Part shown: positions 1 through 9,535 of the stretch, piece after piece
Layout of the letters: each line of letters opens with the position of its first letter
Numbering within the stretch: the stretch's first letter is position 1
Assembly: GCF_051201665.1 (NCBI RefSeq)
Contig: NZ_CP179210.1
Location: 1-64,000, forward strand
DNA length: 64,000 bases
Direction: 5' to 3'
DNA from: Psychrobium sp051201665
Lineage (GTDB): Bacteria; Pseudomonadota; Gammaproteobacteria; Enterobacterales; Psychrobiaceae
The notes under the pieces: generated by a model
Databases searched by the model: none
What the model was told of the DNA's origin: nothing
The model's input: the letters and a program-made list of their open reading frames with translations, nothing else
Program-made: the position numbers and the translations under genes

Positions 1-100
1 TAAAAGCAAATTTAATTCACAATTAGCGCCACTTTCGCTGGTGATTTATGATCTCAGGGGCTAAAATGATTGCCCTTTTATTTTCGTTTTGGAGTATGCA

Positions 101-1483
101 GTGACTGCATGGATTTGGCAACAATGCTTGGATAGATTGCAAGAAGAGTTACCTGCAACTCAATACAGCATGTGGATTAGACCGCTACAAGCTGAACACG
201 ACGAAGATACATTAACCCTTTATGCACCTAATCGTTTTGTTCTGGATTGGGTTCGCGATAAATATCAAGATAATATCAACAGCTTTTTGGTTGAAGCTAT
301 GGGGACCGAAGTTCCTACATTACGCTTTGATATTGGTAGCAAGAAAGCTGCACCTGCTCCAGCGACAGCAAACAAACAGTCTGTCAATTCACCTCAAGTT
401 GTCCAAAATAATACGGTGAAGCCAAGTTGGGAGAAGGAAAGTGATGCGCCTCAGGCAACGCTTGCTTCGAATATTAATCGCACTTATAAATTTGATAATT
501 TCGTTGAAGGTAAATCTAACCAGTTAGGCCGTGCCGCTGCTATTCAAGTAGCAGAGAATCCTGGCGGTGCTTATAATCCATTATTTCTATATGGTGGAAC
601 GGGTTTAGGTAAGACGCATTTATTACATGCTGTTGGCAATGGTATTTTGGAAAATAAGCCTGATGCTAAAATTGTTTACATGCATTCTGAGCGCTTTGTA
701 CAAGATATGGTTAAGGCTCTTCGCAATAATGCTATTGAAGAATTCAAACGTTACTATCGTAGTGTTGATGCGTTATTAATCGATGATATTCAATTTTTTG
801 CCAATAAAGATCGTTCTCAAGAAGAATTTTTTCACACCTTTAATGCACTATTAGAAGGTAATCATCAGGTTATTTTAACTAGTGATAAGTACCCTAAAGA
901 GATTGTCGGCGTTGAAGACAGGTTAAAATCTCGTTTTGGATGGGGTTTAACAGTTGCTATTGAACCACCAGAGTTAGAAACGCGCGTTGCTATCTTACAG
1001 CGTAAAGCTGATGAATCTAAAGTTCATTTACCAGATGAAGTGGCGTTTTTTATTGCTAAAAGATTACGCTCTAATGTTCGCGAATTGGAAGGGGCATTAA
1101 ACCGTGTTATTGCTAACGCTAACTTTACGGGCCGTCCGATTACCATTGATTTTGTTAAAGAAGCACTTCGCGATTTATTAGCGTTGCAGGCAAAATTAGT
1201 CACCATAGATAATATTCAAAAGACGGTTGCTGAGTATTACAAAATTAAAGTTTCTGATTTACTGTCTAAACGCCGCACGCGCTCTGTTGCTAGACCTCGC
1301 CAGATGGCGATGGCTTTATCTAAAGAATTAACAAACCATAGTTTGCCTGAGATTGGCGAGGCTTTTGGTGGACGCGACCATACAACCGTATTGCATGCGT
1401 GTCGTAAAATAGTTTCGTTACGCGAAGAAAACCATGATATTAAAGAAGATTACTCTAATTTAATTAGAACGCTTTCATCATAA
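101..1483 (+). CDS. dnaA: Chromosomal replication initiator protein DnaA
   Basis: DnaA is the AAA+ ATPase that binds origin boxes, melts oriC and loads the helicase. Seen: an N-terminal interaction domain beginning TAWIWQQCLDRL, a low-complexity linker (about residues 85-125), Walker A GGTGLGKT near residue 165, Walker B LLIDDI near 225, and the C-terminal DNA-binding signature GGRDHTTVLH near 422. At 461 residues the length is normal for the family. I chose the GTG start at 101 because GGAG lies 6 nt upstream (91-94) and the protein then begins as relatives do; an in-frame TTG at 89 would start before that ribosome-binding site. First gene of a dnaA-dnaN-recF-gyrB cluster, 46 nt before dnaN. 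Confidence 0.98.
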   Translation: MTAWIWQQCLDRLQEELPATQYSMWIRPLQAEHDEDTLTLYAPNRFVLDWVRDKYQDNINSFLVEAMGTEVPTLRFDIGSKKAAPAPATANKQSVNSPQVVQNNTVKPSWEKESDAPQATLASNINRTYKFDNFVEGKSNQLGRAAAIQVAENPGGAYNPLFLYGGTGLGKTHLLHAVGNGILENKPDAKIVYMHSERFVQDMVKALRNNAIEEFKRYYRSVDALLIDDIQFFANKDRSQEEFFHTFNALLEGNHQVILTSDKYPKEIVGVEDRLKSRFGWGLTVAIEPPELETRVAILQRKADESKVHLPDEVAFFIAKRLRSNVRELEGALNRVIANANFTGRPITIDFVKEALRDLLALQAKLVTIDNIQKTVAEYYKIKVSDLLSKRRTRSVARPRQMAMALSKELTNHSLPEIGEAFGGRDHTTVLHACRKIVSLREENHDIKEDYSNLIRTLSS

Positions 1484-1529
1484 TAATTATAAAAACTGTC
1501 GATAGAATAACGCACAGGAAGCTGAATTT

Positions 1530-2630
1530 ATGAAATTTACTATTTCTCGAGAACTGTTACTTAAACCATTAACTCTTGTGTCTGGTGCTGTTGAAAGACG
1601 CCACACACTTGCTGTTTTATCTAATGTTTTAGTGGAAGTAAGTGATAACTTACTGAGAATGACAGGCACAGATTTAGAAGTCGAATTAGTTGGCTTATCT
1701 CCACTTGAAGGTGAAGTGATTGCTGGGCGAACAACAGTGCCTGCAAAGAAGTTCTTAGATATTTGTAAAGGCTTACCTGATGGCGCTGTCATTTCTATTG
1801 AGGTTGATGGTGAGCGGATGATTATTCGTTCGAGCCGTAGTCGCTTTGTATTAAGTATTTTATCAGCAGATGATTTTCCAAATATCGAAAATTGGCAAAG
1901 TGAAATTGAAGTTGTGCTACCGCAACATCAATTGCGATCGGTCATCGAAAGTACCCAATTTTCAATGGCTAACCAAGATGTTCGTTATTACTTAAATGGT
2001 ATGTTATTTGAGACCGATAACGATCAGCTTCGCACTGTCGCAACTGACGGCCATCGATTAGCAGTCAGCAGCCGACAAATTGCCGCTAATTTACCAAGTA
2101 AGCAAGTCATTGTTCCACGCAAAGGTGTCGTTGAATTACTTCGTATTATTGAAGCTAGCGATGAACCAGTAAATATTCAAATAGGCGAAAGTTTATTACG
2201 CGCCTCAATCGACAATGCCATTTTTACCACTAAATTAGTGGATGGCCGTTTCCCTGATTATCAACGCGTGTTACCTCGTGGTGGTGACAAGGTGATTGTT
2301 ACTTCACGCATGGAACTCAAACAAGCTTTAGCACGTGCGTCTATTTTATCGAACGAAAAATTTCGCGGTGTACGCTTTAATTTTGCAACGAATGAATTAA
2401 AGATCACTGCGAATAATCCAGAGCAAGAAGAATCACAAGAAATTGTTGATTTAAGTTATCAATATGATGATTTAGAAATTGGCTTTAACGTGAGCTATGT
2501 TCTTGATGCCTTAAATGCACTTAAGAGCGATGAAATTCGCATGACCTTGGGTGATGCTAACTCGAGTGGTTTGATCGAAGCTGCTGACACTTCTGAGTCA
2601 ATGTACGTAGTAATGCCAATGCGTTTGTAG
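1530..2630 (+). CDS. dnaN: DNA polymerase III sliding clamp, beta subunit
   Basis: DnaN forms the ring-shaped clamp that tethers DNA polymerase III and other DNA enzymes to the template. At 366 residues it has the family length, starts MKFTISRELLLKPLTLVSGAVERR, and ends with the family's usual hydrophobic tail, VMPMRL. The ATG is preceded by an AGGAAGC ribosome-binding site. It follows dnaA in the same direction and is probably co-transcribed with it. The 169-nt gap before recF is longer than usual for this cluster and holds an inverted repeat. Confidence 0.98.
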   Translation: MKFTISRELLLKPLTLVSGAVERRHTLAVLSNVLVEVSDNLLRMTGTDLEVELVGLSPLEGEVIAGRTTVPAKKFLDICKGLPDGAVISIEVDGERMIIRSSRSRFVLSILSADDFPNIENWQSEIEVVLPQHQLRSVIESTQFSMANQDVRYYLNGMLFETDNDQLRTVATDGHRLAVSSRQIAANLPSKQVIVPRKGVVELLRIIEASDEPVNIQIGESLLRASIDNAIFTTKLVDGRFPDYQRVLPRGGDKVIVTSRMELKQALARASILSNEKFRGVRFNFATNELKITANNPEQEESQEIVDLSYQYDDLEIGFNVSYVLDALNALKSDEIRMTLGDANSSGLIEAADTSESMYVVMPMRL

Positions 2631-2642
2631 TTGTTTACCTTT

Positions 2643-2727
2643 GCCATGGTACACATCTTCTGCGTTGTTTGTGCTCATTGGCGGGAGCCAACTGCGCGCA
2701 AACACCTTGAAGAGTGAGCACCATGGC
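2643..2727. repeat. Imperfect inverted repeat between dnaN and recF
   Basis: The outer arms GCCATGGT (2643-2650) and ACCATGGC (2720-2727) are exact reverse complements, and the inner arms continue the match imperfectly (CTTC against GAAG, GTTTG against CAAAC, GGC against GCC), giving an arm of about 40 nt. A transcript of the cluster could fold into a long hairpin. There is no U-run, so it does not look like a standard terminator. I cannot tell whether it is a dispersed repeat or an RNA-processing structure. Confidence 0.6.
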
Positions 2728-2799
2728 TTCGTTAAATCAACTCCAAATAGTGATTGATTCCTCAAAGTACTTTCGTTAAAAAAGAAGACAGGAACGCTT

Positions 2800-3879
2800 T
2801 TGTTACTTAACCAACTTTCAATTTCTCAGCTGCGGAATCTAAAGGATGTGACTTTAGATTTTGGGCCATTGAATGTGATTTATGGTGATAACGGTAGTGG
2901 TAAAACGAGTGTTCTTGAGGCGGTTCATTATTTGGCGCTAGGGCGTTCGTTTAGAACACATTTAGCGAGTAGGGTAATTAATCATGACTGTGATAACTTT
3001 TTGTTATTTGGTCGAGCAAATAAACATGCATTAGGTGTACAGCGTTTTAAAAATGGTGATGTCACCATTAAGATAGATGGTGAGAAAGCCAAAAAACTCA
3101 CCGAGTTATTAGATATTCTTCCGCTCCAACTGATTACCCCTGAAAGCTTTGAATTATTAACTGGTGGCCCTAAAATTCGTCGCCAATTTTTTGATTGGGG
3201 CGTGTTCCATTTAGACGAAAATTTCATGGCTATTTGGAATAAATGCAAGCGATTGCTCAAGCAGCGTAATGCATTATTGAAACGAAAAGCACCTTATAAA
3301 GAAATCTCTTTTTGGGACATTGAATTGGTTGAATGCTCACTGGCGTTAAGTGAACTTAGAAACCAGTATATAAATTCGTTTAATCCCGTTTTGCAGGGTA
3401 TAATAGAGCGTTTTTTGCCTGACACAGACGTTACAGTAAGTTATAGTCAGGGGTGGGATAAAAAAGCGGATTTAGCTCAATTGTTAGAGCGAAATTATTC
3501 ACGCGAACTAGCCTTAGGTTACACACTTTCAGGTCCTCACAAAGCAGATTTAAGATTGCGTTGTGGCGCTATTCCTGCGAGTGATGCATTATCGCGTGGA
3601 CAGCTAAAATTATTAGTTTGTGCATTACGAATTGCACAAGGAGTTCACTTAAAACAACAAGTGGACAAGCAGACAATTTATTTGGTTGATGATTTATCGT
3701 CGGAGCTCGATAGTCAAAAACGGCAGCTGTTGATTGACCAGTTGGTTGATACACAGGCGCAGTTATTTTTATCGGTTATTGATGCGTCTCAAATAAAACA
3801 ACAAACCAGTAAATATCAAACCAAGATGTTCCACGTGGAACACGGTGTGATAAAACAGGACAACTTAGAACGAGAATAA
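2800..3879 (+). CDS. recF: DNA replication and repair protein RecF
   Basis: RecF is an SMC-like ATPase that helps load RecA at single-strand gaps, together with RecO and RecR. Seen: Walker A GDNGSGKT at residues 29-36, the ABC-type signature region LSRGQLKLL, and Walker B region IYLVDDLSSELD. The start is TTG at 2800, with AGGAAC just upstream; the protein then begins LLNQLSISQLRNL as in relatives. The 359-residue length is normal. The C-terminal codons for MFHVEHG contain a perfect parS palindrome, so this stretch probably carries a second, non-coding function. It ends 3 nt before gyrB. Confidence 0.97.
   Translation: MLLNQLSISQLRNLKDVTLDFGPLNVIYGDNGSGKTSVLEAVHYLALGRSFRTHLASRVINHDCDNFLLFGRANKHALGVQRFKNGDVTIKIDGEKAKKLTELLDILPLQLITPESFELLTGGPKIRRQFFDWGVFHLDENFMAIWNKCKRLLKQRNALLKRKAPYKEISFWDIELVECSLALSELRNQYINSFNPVLQGIIERFLPDTDVTVSYSQGWDKKADLAQLLERNYSRELALGYTLSGPHKADLRLRCGAIPASDALSRGQLKLLVCALRIAQGVHLKQQVDKQTIYLVDDLSSELDSQKRQLLIDQLVDTQAQLFLSVIDASQIKQQTSKYQTKMFHVEHGVIKQDNLERE
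3827..3842. promoter_or_regulatory. parS: parS site (ParB centromere), copy 1
   Basis: TGTTCCACGTGGAACA is a perfect 16-bp palindrome that matches the bacterial parS consensus for chromosomal ParB proteins (the variant with C/G at the fourth pair, as in pseudomonads). It lies inside the 3' end of recF, beside the origin, where parS sites cluster. The parAB genes are not in this window. Confidence 0.9.
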
Positions 3880-3882
3880 TAT

Positions 3883-6306
3883 ATGTCAGAAGAGAATAGT
3901 TACGATTCGTCGAGTATTAAGGTTCTTAAAGGACTTGATGCAGTACGTAAACGCCCTGGAATGTATATCGGTGATACCGATGACGGCACGGGTTTACATC
4001 ACATGGTTTTCGAAGTCGTCGATAATTCTATCGATGAAGCGTTAGCAGGCCACTGTAGTGACATCACTATCACTATTCATGAAGATGGCTCTGTATCGGT
4101 AAGAGATGATGGTCGTGGTATTCCTGTAGATATTCATCCTGAAGAAGGTGTATCTGCCGCTGAAGTTATCATGACGGTATTACATGCCGGTGGTAAGTTC
4201 GATGATAACTCTTATAAAGTATCTGGTGGTTTGCATGGTGTTGGTGTTTCTGTTGTAAATGCACTGTCTGAAAAACTTGAAATCACTATTCATCGTCAAG
4301 GTCATGTTTACAGCCAGTCATATGTACATGGTGAACCTGTTGAGCCACTTAAAGAAGTGGGTGATAGTGATAAAACTGGAACGCAAATGCGTTTTTGGCC
4401 AAGCAGTGAAACCTTTACTGATACCTTGTTCCATTACGACATTCTAGCTAAACGTGTTCGTGAATTATCATTTCTTAACTCGGGTGTTTCAATCACTCTT
4501 GTTGATGAGCGCGGTGAAGGTAAGAGCCAGAATTATTGTTATGAAGGTGGTATTAAAGCCTTTGTTGATTATTTGAATCAAAACAAAGCGACAGTTCATA
4601 AAGACATTTTCTACTTCAGTGAAGAGCGTGAAGACGGTACCACTGTAGAAGTCGCTATGCAGTGGAACGATGGTTATCAAGAAAACATTTTATGTTTCAC
4701 TAATAACATTCCTCAGCGCGATGGTGGTACTCACCTTGCTGGCTTCCGTGGTGCTTTAACGCGTACGTTAAATAACTACATGGAAAAAGAAGGCTTTAAT
4801 AAGAAAACTAAAACGAGTGCGACCGGTGATGACGCTCGTGAAGGTTTAACCGCTGTGATTTCCGTAAAGGTTCCTGATCCAAAATTTAGTTCACAAACAA
4901 AAGATAAATTAGTATCGAGTGAAGTTAAAGCGGCTGTAGAACAAAGTATGGGCGCTAACTTAAACGACTTTTTACTTGAGAACCCTCAAGTGGCAAAAGA
5001 TGTTGTTGGTAAGATTGTTGATGCGGCTAAGGCTCGTGAAGCGGCGCGTAAAGCGCGTGAAATGACACGTCGCAAAGGCGCATTAGATTTAGGTGGTTTG
5101 CCAGGTAAATTGGCAGACTGTCAGGAAAAAGATCCAGCCCTTTCTGAACTATACATAGTGGAAGGGGACTCTGCTGGCGGTAGTGCCAAGCAGGGGCGTA
5201 ATCGTAAAAACCAAGCCATCTTGCCATTGAAAGGTAAAATCTTAAACGTTGAAAAAGCGCGTTTTGATAAGATGTTATCGTCGCAAGAGGTTGCAACGTT
5301 AATCACTGCATTAGGTTGTGGTATTGGCCGTGACGAATATTTCCCTGAGAAAATTCGGTACCACAAAATCATTATCATGACCGATGCAGACGTCGATGGT
5401 TCTCACATCCGTACATTGTTATTAACATTCTTCTATCGCCAAATGACAGAAATGGTTGAAAACGGTTATATCTACATTGCTCAACCACCGTTATACAAAG
5501 TTAAAAAAGGTAAGCAAGAGCGCTACATCAAAGACGATGACGTGTTAAATGAATACCTAACAACTATCGCTTTAGATGGTAGTTCATTACACGTCAATGC
5601 CGAAGCTCCTGGAGTCAATGGTGTTGCACTTGAAGCTCTGGTTAAAGAGTATCGTGTTGTTGAAGCCGGTATCGCACGTTTACAGCTTCGTTACCCAACA
5701 GATATTTTAAATCAATTAATTTACACTCCTAAATTAGCAACTGATTCTTTAACTGATCAAAGTGCAGTTAATAACTGGGTAACTAGTTTAGTTGACGTTC
5801 TAAATGAAAAGGATGACAAGGGAACCATTTATACTGGTCAAGCCGTACAAGATGAAGAATCTCAATTATTCTTACCGCAAATCATTGTAAGAATGCACGG
5901 TGTTGATACACATTACATGTTAGACCAAGTGTACTTTGCATCGAGCGATTACGCCAAATTAGTGGCATTAGGTGAGAACATTGGTGACTTACTTGAAGAG
6001 GGTGCATTCGTTAAACGTGGCGAACGTAAGAAGCCTGTAGAGACTTTCTTAGAAGCACTAGAGTGGTTAATGCACGAGTCTAAACGCGGTTTGTATATCC
6101 AACGCTATAAAGGACTAGGCGAGATGAACCCAGAGCAACTGTGGGAAACGACTATGTGTCCTGAGAATCGCCGTATGTTACAAGTAACTATTGAGGATGC
6201 TATTGGTGCTGATCAGTTATTTACTACGCTAATGGGTGACCAAGTTGAACCACGTCGTAATTTCATTGAAGATAACGCGCTTAAAGTTGTTAATCTAGAT
6301 GTTTAG
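3883..6306 (+). CDS. gyrB: DNA gyrase subunit B
   Basis: GyrB is the ATPase subunit of DNA gyrase, which introduces negative supercoils with GyrA. Seen: GHKL ATPase residues (EVVDNSIDEALAG, DDGRGIP, HAGGKFDDNSYKVSGGLHG), the Toprim glutamate in YIVEGDSAGGSA, the metal-binding DADVDGSH, and the C-terminal QRYKGLGEMNPEQLWETTM. At 807 residues it has the long proteobacterial form with the extra Toprim insertion. It lies 3 nt after recF and is followed by a strong terminator, so it closes the dnaA cluster. Confidence 0.99.
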   Translation: MSEENSYDSSSIKVLKGLDAVRKRPGMYIGDTDDGTGLHHMVFEVVDNSIDEALAGHCSDITITIHEDGSVSVRDDGRGIPVDIHPEEGVSAAEVIMTVLHAGGKFDDNSYKVSGGLHGVGVSVVNALSEKLEITIHRQGHVYSQSYVHGEPVEPLKEVGDSDKTGTQMRFWPSSETFTDTLFHYDILAKRVRELSFLNSGVSITLVDERGEGKSQNYCYEGGIKAFVDYLNQNKATVHKDIFYFSEEREDGTTVEVAMQWNDGYQENILCFTNNIPQRDGGTHLAGFRGALTRTLNNYMEKEGFNKKTKTSATGDDAREGLTAVISVKVPDPKFSSQTKDKLVSSEVKAAVEQSMGANLNDFLLENPQVAKDVVGKIVDAAKAREAARKAREMTRRKGALDLGGLPGKLADCQEKDPALSELYIVEGDSAGGSAKQGRNRKNQAILPLKGKILNVEKARFDKMLSSQEVATLITALGCGIGRDEYFPEKIRYHKIIIMTDADVDGSHIRTLLLTFFYRQMTEMVENGYIYIAQPPLYKVKKGKQERYIKDDDVLNEYLTTIALDGSSLHVNAEAPGVNGVALEALVKEYRVVEAGIARLQLRYPTDILNQLIYTPKLATDSLTDQSAVNNWVTSLVDVLNEKDDKGTIYTGQAVQDEESQLFLPQIIVRMHGVDTHYMLDQVYFASSDYAKLVALGENIGDLLEEGAFVKRGERKKPVETFLEALEWLMHESKRGLYIQRYKGLGEMNPEQLWETTMCPENRRMLQVTIEDAIGADQLFTTLMGDQVEPRRNFIEDNALKVVNLDV

Positions 6307-6328
6307 TGATTAATGTTAATTGATTAAG

Positions 6329-6354
6329 AAGGAGCTATAACAGCTCCTTTTTTT
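6329..6354 (+). terminator. Rho-independent terminator after gyrB
   Basis: An AAGGAGCT / AGCTCCTT hairpin with a 5-nt loop is followed by an uninterrupted T-run, 23 nt after the gyrB stop. Confidence 0.92.
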
Positions 6355-6409
6355 ATGTCTATACTTAAATTGAATGTCTTATAGAAGCACTATTTGAGGG
6401 GAGATAAAT

Positions 6410-7405
6410 ATGAGTTGGTTTACTGATTTATTGGATCGAGGTGTAACAGAAAAAGCGGCAGCGCCTAAGTCAAAACCACTGGCCGACCCCGTGACTAAAG
6501 TTAAAGTTGACCTAATCAATTCAGAACACTTATTTTATGACTTATTATTTGGTGATACTGCACAAACCTCTGGCCGTAATGAAATTGTTGAAAGAGCGAT
6601 AATTGATAGGGTTTCTGAAGCGCTAATTAATCCGAAAAGTATACGCTTTCAATCGTTTCCTAAAGCACTCAAAGATACATTAGATAAAATAGATAGTGAT
6701 GAAGATATTAAAGATATTAAAAAATCATTAGAACAAGATCCTATTTTGGCATCTGACGTCGTTAGATTAGCTAATTCTGTTGCATTTAGTAATTCGTCAA
6801 ACCAGGTAACTAGTCTACAAGTTGCTATTTCTAGGGTCGGCTTTCAAAATATAAAACAGTTAGTTACTGCTGCTGTGATGGAGCGGATGATGAGGCAAGT
6901 TAGTCCTCTCTATTTTAAACTGTTTGGTGAAAAAATATGGCAACATTCGTTATTAACTGCGCGGATCTGTGAGCGAAAAGCCAAACAAATTGGCTATGAT
7001 CCATATAGTGCATTCTTTATTGGCGTTATTCACGATATCGGTAAGATTGCCATTTTCAGCGAATTAGTTGATGCGGTACAAAAGTCCGAAGAAGACAGTG
7101 AGCCAGGGTCACTCTATTTTAGGAAGGTAATGACATCTCTTTCGAAACAATTGACCTATAACATTGTCCGAAGTTGGGAATTACCACAGGCTATTATTGA
7201 TCCAATTAAGCAACATGTAGTCGTTGGAAAAGTTCAAACAGATCATAAGCTCGTTGATATTTTAGTGGAGTCTAAATTGATAAGTGAGCTTAATCTTCTC
7301 TATTTAGAAGATATGATTTCGCTAGAAGAGGCGGCGTTAATTTTTGAAAAGCGCGGTTATGATGAATCAAATATTGAATTTTTGCAGCAAAGTAAAGCAA
7401 GTTAA
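6410..7405 (+). CDS. HDOD domain protein
   Basis: HDOD proteins are HD-like signalling proteins, often linked to stress, biofilm or second-messenger responses; the role of this one is not known. Seen: a short polar N-terminus, a helical region containing DPILASDVVRLANS (about residues 108-122, the typical HDOD entry), and a retained HD-like motif IHDIGKIAIF near residue 208. The 331-residue length has room for only one main domain, with no receiver or EAL partner. The start has a GGGGAG ribosome-binding site. It stands alone between the gyrB terminator and a shared terminator with glyS. Confidence 0.85.
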   Translation: MSWFTDLLDRGVTEKAAAPKSKPLADPVTKVKVDLINSEHLFYDLLFGDTAQTSGRNEIVERAIIDRVSEALINPKSIRFQSFPKALKDTLDKIDSDEDIKDIKKSLEQDPILASDVVRLANSVAFSNSSNQVTSLQVAISRVGFQNIKQLVTAAVMERMMRQVSPLYFKLFGEKIWQHSLLTARICERKAKQIGYDPYSAFFIGVIHDIGKIAIFSELVDAVQKSEEDSEPGSLYFRKVMTSLSKQLTYNIVRSWELPQAIIDPIKQHVVVGKVQTDHKLVDILVESKLISELNLLYLEDMISLEEAALIFEKRGYDESNIEFLQQSKAS

Positions 7406-7411
7406 ACTTAC

Positions 7412-7449
7412 AAAAAAGCCCCTTCAAAATATATTGATGGGGCTTTTTT
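7412..7449. terminator. Bidirectional terminator between the HDOD gene and glyS
   Basis: AAAAAAGCCCC and GGGGCTTTTTT arms flank a 16-nt loop. The A-run on one side and T-run on the other allow it to end both convergent transcripts. Confidence 0.9.
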
Positions 7450-7463
7450 CATTCTATTCGATA

Positions 7464-9533
7464 CTAGCTTTGTAGTAATGAAATATCAGCTACATTTAAG
7501 AACTGGTTTCTTAAGTTATTTAACAACGCTAAACGATTTAGCTTCGTCGCTGTGTCATCACACATAACCATTACATTATCAAAGAATGCATCAACTGGAT
7601 CTTTCAATTGTGCTAACTGTGTTAGTGCCGTGTTGTAATCGCTGCTAGCAAATACTGGCGCTAAATCTGTCGTTAATTTTGCAACAACATCTGCTAAGGC
7701 TTTTTCTGCATCTTCAACAAGTAAGGTTGAATCAACAGAGTCTGCAATCGCTTCATCTGTCTTAGCTAGGATATTACCAACACGTTTATTAGCTGCTGCA
7801 AGCGTCTTAGAAGCTTCTAATGCTCTAAATGCCGTAACGGCTTCAATACGCTTGTTAAAGTCACTAGGACGCGTTGGACGACGTGCCATTACCGCTTTAA
7901 CGATGTCAGTTGATACGTTTTGATCTTGATACCAGGCATTAAAACGACCCAACATGAAATCTACGACGCTTTCGCTAATTCCATCTTTGATTTTATCACC
8001 GTACAGCGTTGCCGATGCTGCGACTAAATCAGATAAATCCAAATCTAAATCTTTTTCGACAATGATACGTAGTGCGCCAATTGCTGCACGGCGTAGAGCG
8101 AACGGATCTTTATCACCTTTAGGAATTTGGCCTATGCCAAAAATACCAACTAATGTATCGAACTTGTCTGCTAGTGCAACAGCACAGCTAACGAGTGAAC
8201 CCGGTAGTTGATCACCTGCATAACGCGGCATGTATTGCTCATTCAGTGCTACGGCAACATCTTCTGACTCACCGTCAAAACGTGCGTAGTACATGCCCAT
8301 AACACCTTGAACGTCAGGGAACTCTAGAACCATGTCAGTCATTAAGTCTGTTTTACACAACATGCCAGCACGTTTAGAGTCTGTAGTATTCGCACCAATT
8401 TTATCAGCGATAATCGCTGCTAAATCTGCAATACGTTGTGACTTTTCTTTCAGTGTACCTAATTGCTTTTGGAATAAGATACTGTCCAAGCTATCGATGC
8501 GACTTTCTAAGGTCGACTTTTGATCTTGTGCATAGAAGAACTCTGCATCCGCTAAGCGAGGACGAACTACTTTCTCGTTTCCTTCGATAACTTGTACAGG
8601 ATCTTTACTATCGATGTTTGATACAAAGATAAAACGCGCCATCAATTTACCGTCACTGTCTAATAACGGAAAATATTTTTGGTTGTCTTTCATTGTGTAG
8701 ATAAGCGCTTCAGCAGGAACATCTAGGAACTTATCTTCAAAACTACCAACATAGGTAACTGGCCATTCAACGATTGAGCTTACTTCTTCCAGTAAATCAT
8801 CATCGATGTCTGCTACACCATTTTCTCTAGTTGCTGCATCAATCACTTGCTGCTTAACGATGGCTTTACGCTCTTCGTAATCGGCAATAACGAAACCTTC
8901 TTCGCGTAGTAAAGATACATAGTTATCAGCGTGATCTAACACTAATTCTTTATCGCAATGGAAACGGTGACCACGAATAATTCTATCTGACTTACAGCCA
9001 AGTACCGTCGCTTCAATTAGCTCACTACCCAATAACACAGCTAATGTTTTCGTTGGGCGAATAAACTGCATTGAATTGCTACCCCAACGCATTGGTTTAG
9101 CAATCGGTAATTTAGCTAAAGCCGTTTCAATCATTGTAGGTAATAATGCTTGAGTCGATTGCCCTTTAACTTGCGCTTTAAATAGTAGCCATTCGCCTTT
9201 GTCTGTTTTCAGACGCTCTGCTTGTTCAACGGTAATGCCGTTAGAACGAGCCCAGCCTTGAGCGGCTTTCGTTGCGTTACCATCAGCATCGAATGCCGAT
9301 GAAACTGCTGGGCCACGTTTTTCAACAATTTTGTCTGCCTGACCAGTGGCCAGTGCTTTAACTGATACTGCAAGGCGGCGAGGAGACGCTAAAAAGTCAA
9401 TGGCTTCATAGGCAATATCTGCTTTGTCTAACTGTGTTTTTATACCATCACGAAAAGCTTCTGCTAATGTACGTAATGACTTTGGTGGTAACTCTTCGGT
9501 ACCCAGTTCAATGATAAGATTTTCAACTGACAT
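7464..9533 (-). CDS. glyS: Glycyl-tRNA synthetase, beta subunit
   Basis: This is the large subunit of the bacterial alpha2beta2 glycyl-tRNA synthetase, needed for tRNA recognition and aminoacylation of tRNA-Gly. The 689-residue protein begins MSVENLIIELGTEELPPKSL, the diagnostic GTEELPPK motif, and has the family's DKFDTLVGIFGIG and KDPFALRRAA blocks. It lies 2 nt after glyQ, so the two subunits are translated from one transcript. Confidence 0.98.
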   Translation of the reverse strand: MSVENLIIELGTEELPPKSLRTLAEAFRDGIKTQLDKADIAYEAIDFLASPRRLAVSVKALATGQADKIVEKRGPAVSSAFDADGNATKAAQGWARSNGITVEQAERLKTDKGEWLLFKAQVKGQSTQALLPTMIETALAKLPIAKPMRWGSNSMQFIRPTKTLAVLLGSELIEATVLGCKSDRIIRGHRFHCDKELVLDHADNYVSLLREEGFVIADYEERKAIVKQQVIDAATRENGVADIDDDLLEEVSSIVEWPVTYVGSFEDKFLDVPAEALIYTMKDNQKYFPLLDSDGKLMARFIFVSNIDSKDPVQVIEGNEKVVRPRLADAEFFYAQDQKSTLESRIDSLDSILFQKQLGTLKEKSQRIADLAAIIADKIGANTTDSKRAGMLCKTDLMTDMVLEFPDVQGVMGMYYARFDGESEDVAVALNEQYMPRYAGDQLPGSLVSCAVALADKFDTLVGIFGIGQIPKGDKDPFALRRAAIGALRIIVEKDLDLDLSDLVAASATLYGDKIKDGISESVVDFMLGRFNAWYQDQNVSTDIVKAVMARRPTRPSDFNKRIEAVTAFRALEASKTLAAANKRVGNILAKTDEAIADSVDSTLLVEDAEKALADVVAKLTTDLAPVFASSDYNTALTQLAQLKDPVDAFFDNVMVMCDDTATKLNRLALLNNLRNQFLNVADISLLQS

Positions 9534-9535
9534 GA

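Noticed and set aside
1..88. Origin of replication (oriC) upstream of dnaA
   Set aside because: Only 88 nt are visible; I see no DnaA-box cluster or AT-rich repeat set that would support a call.
89..100. TTG start for dnaA, 12 nt upstream of the chosen GTG
   Set aside because: The ribosome-binding GGAG lies between the two, and the family begins at the GTG (TAWIWQQ).
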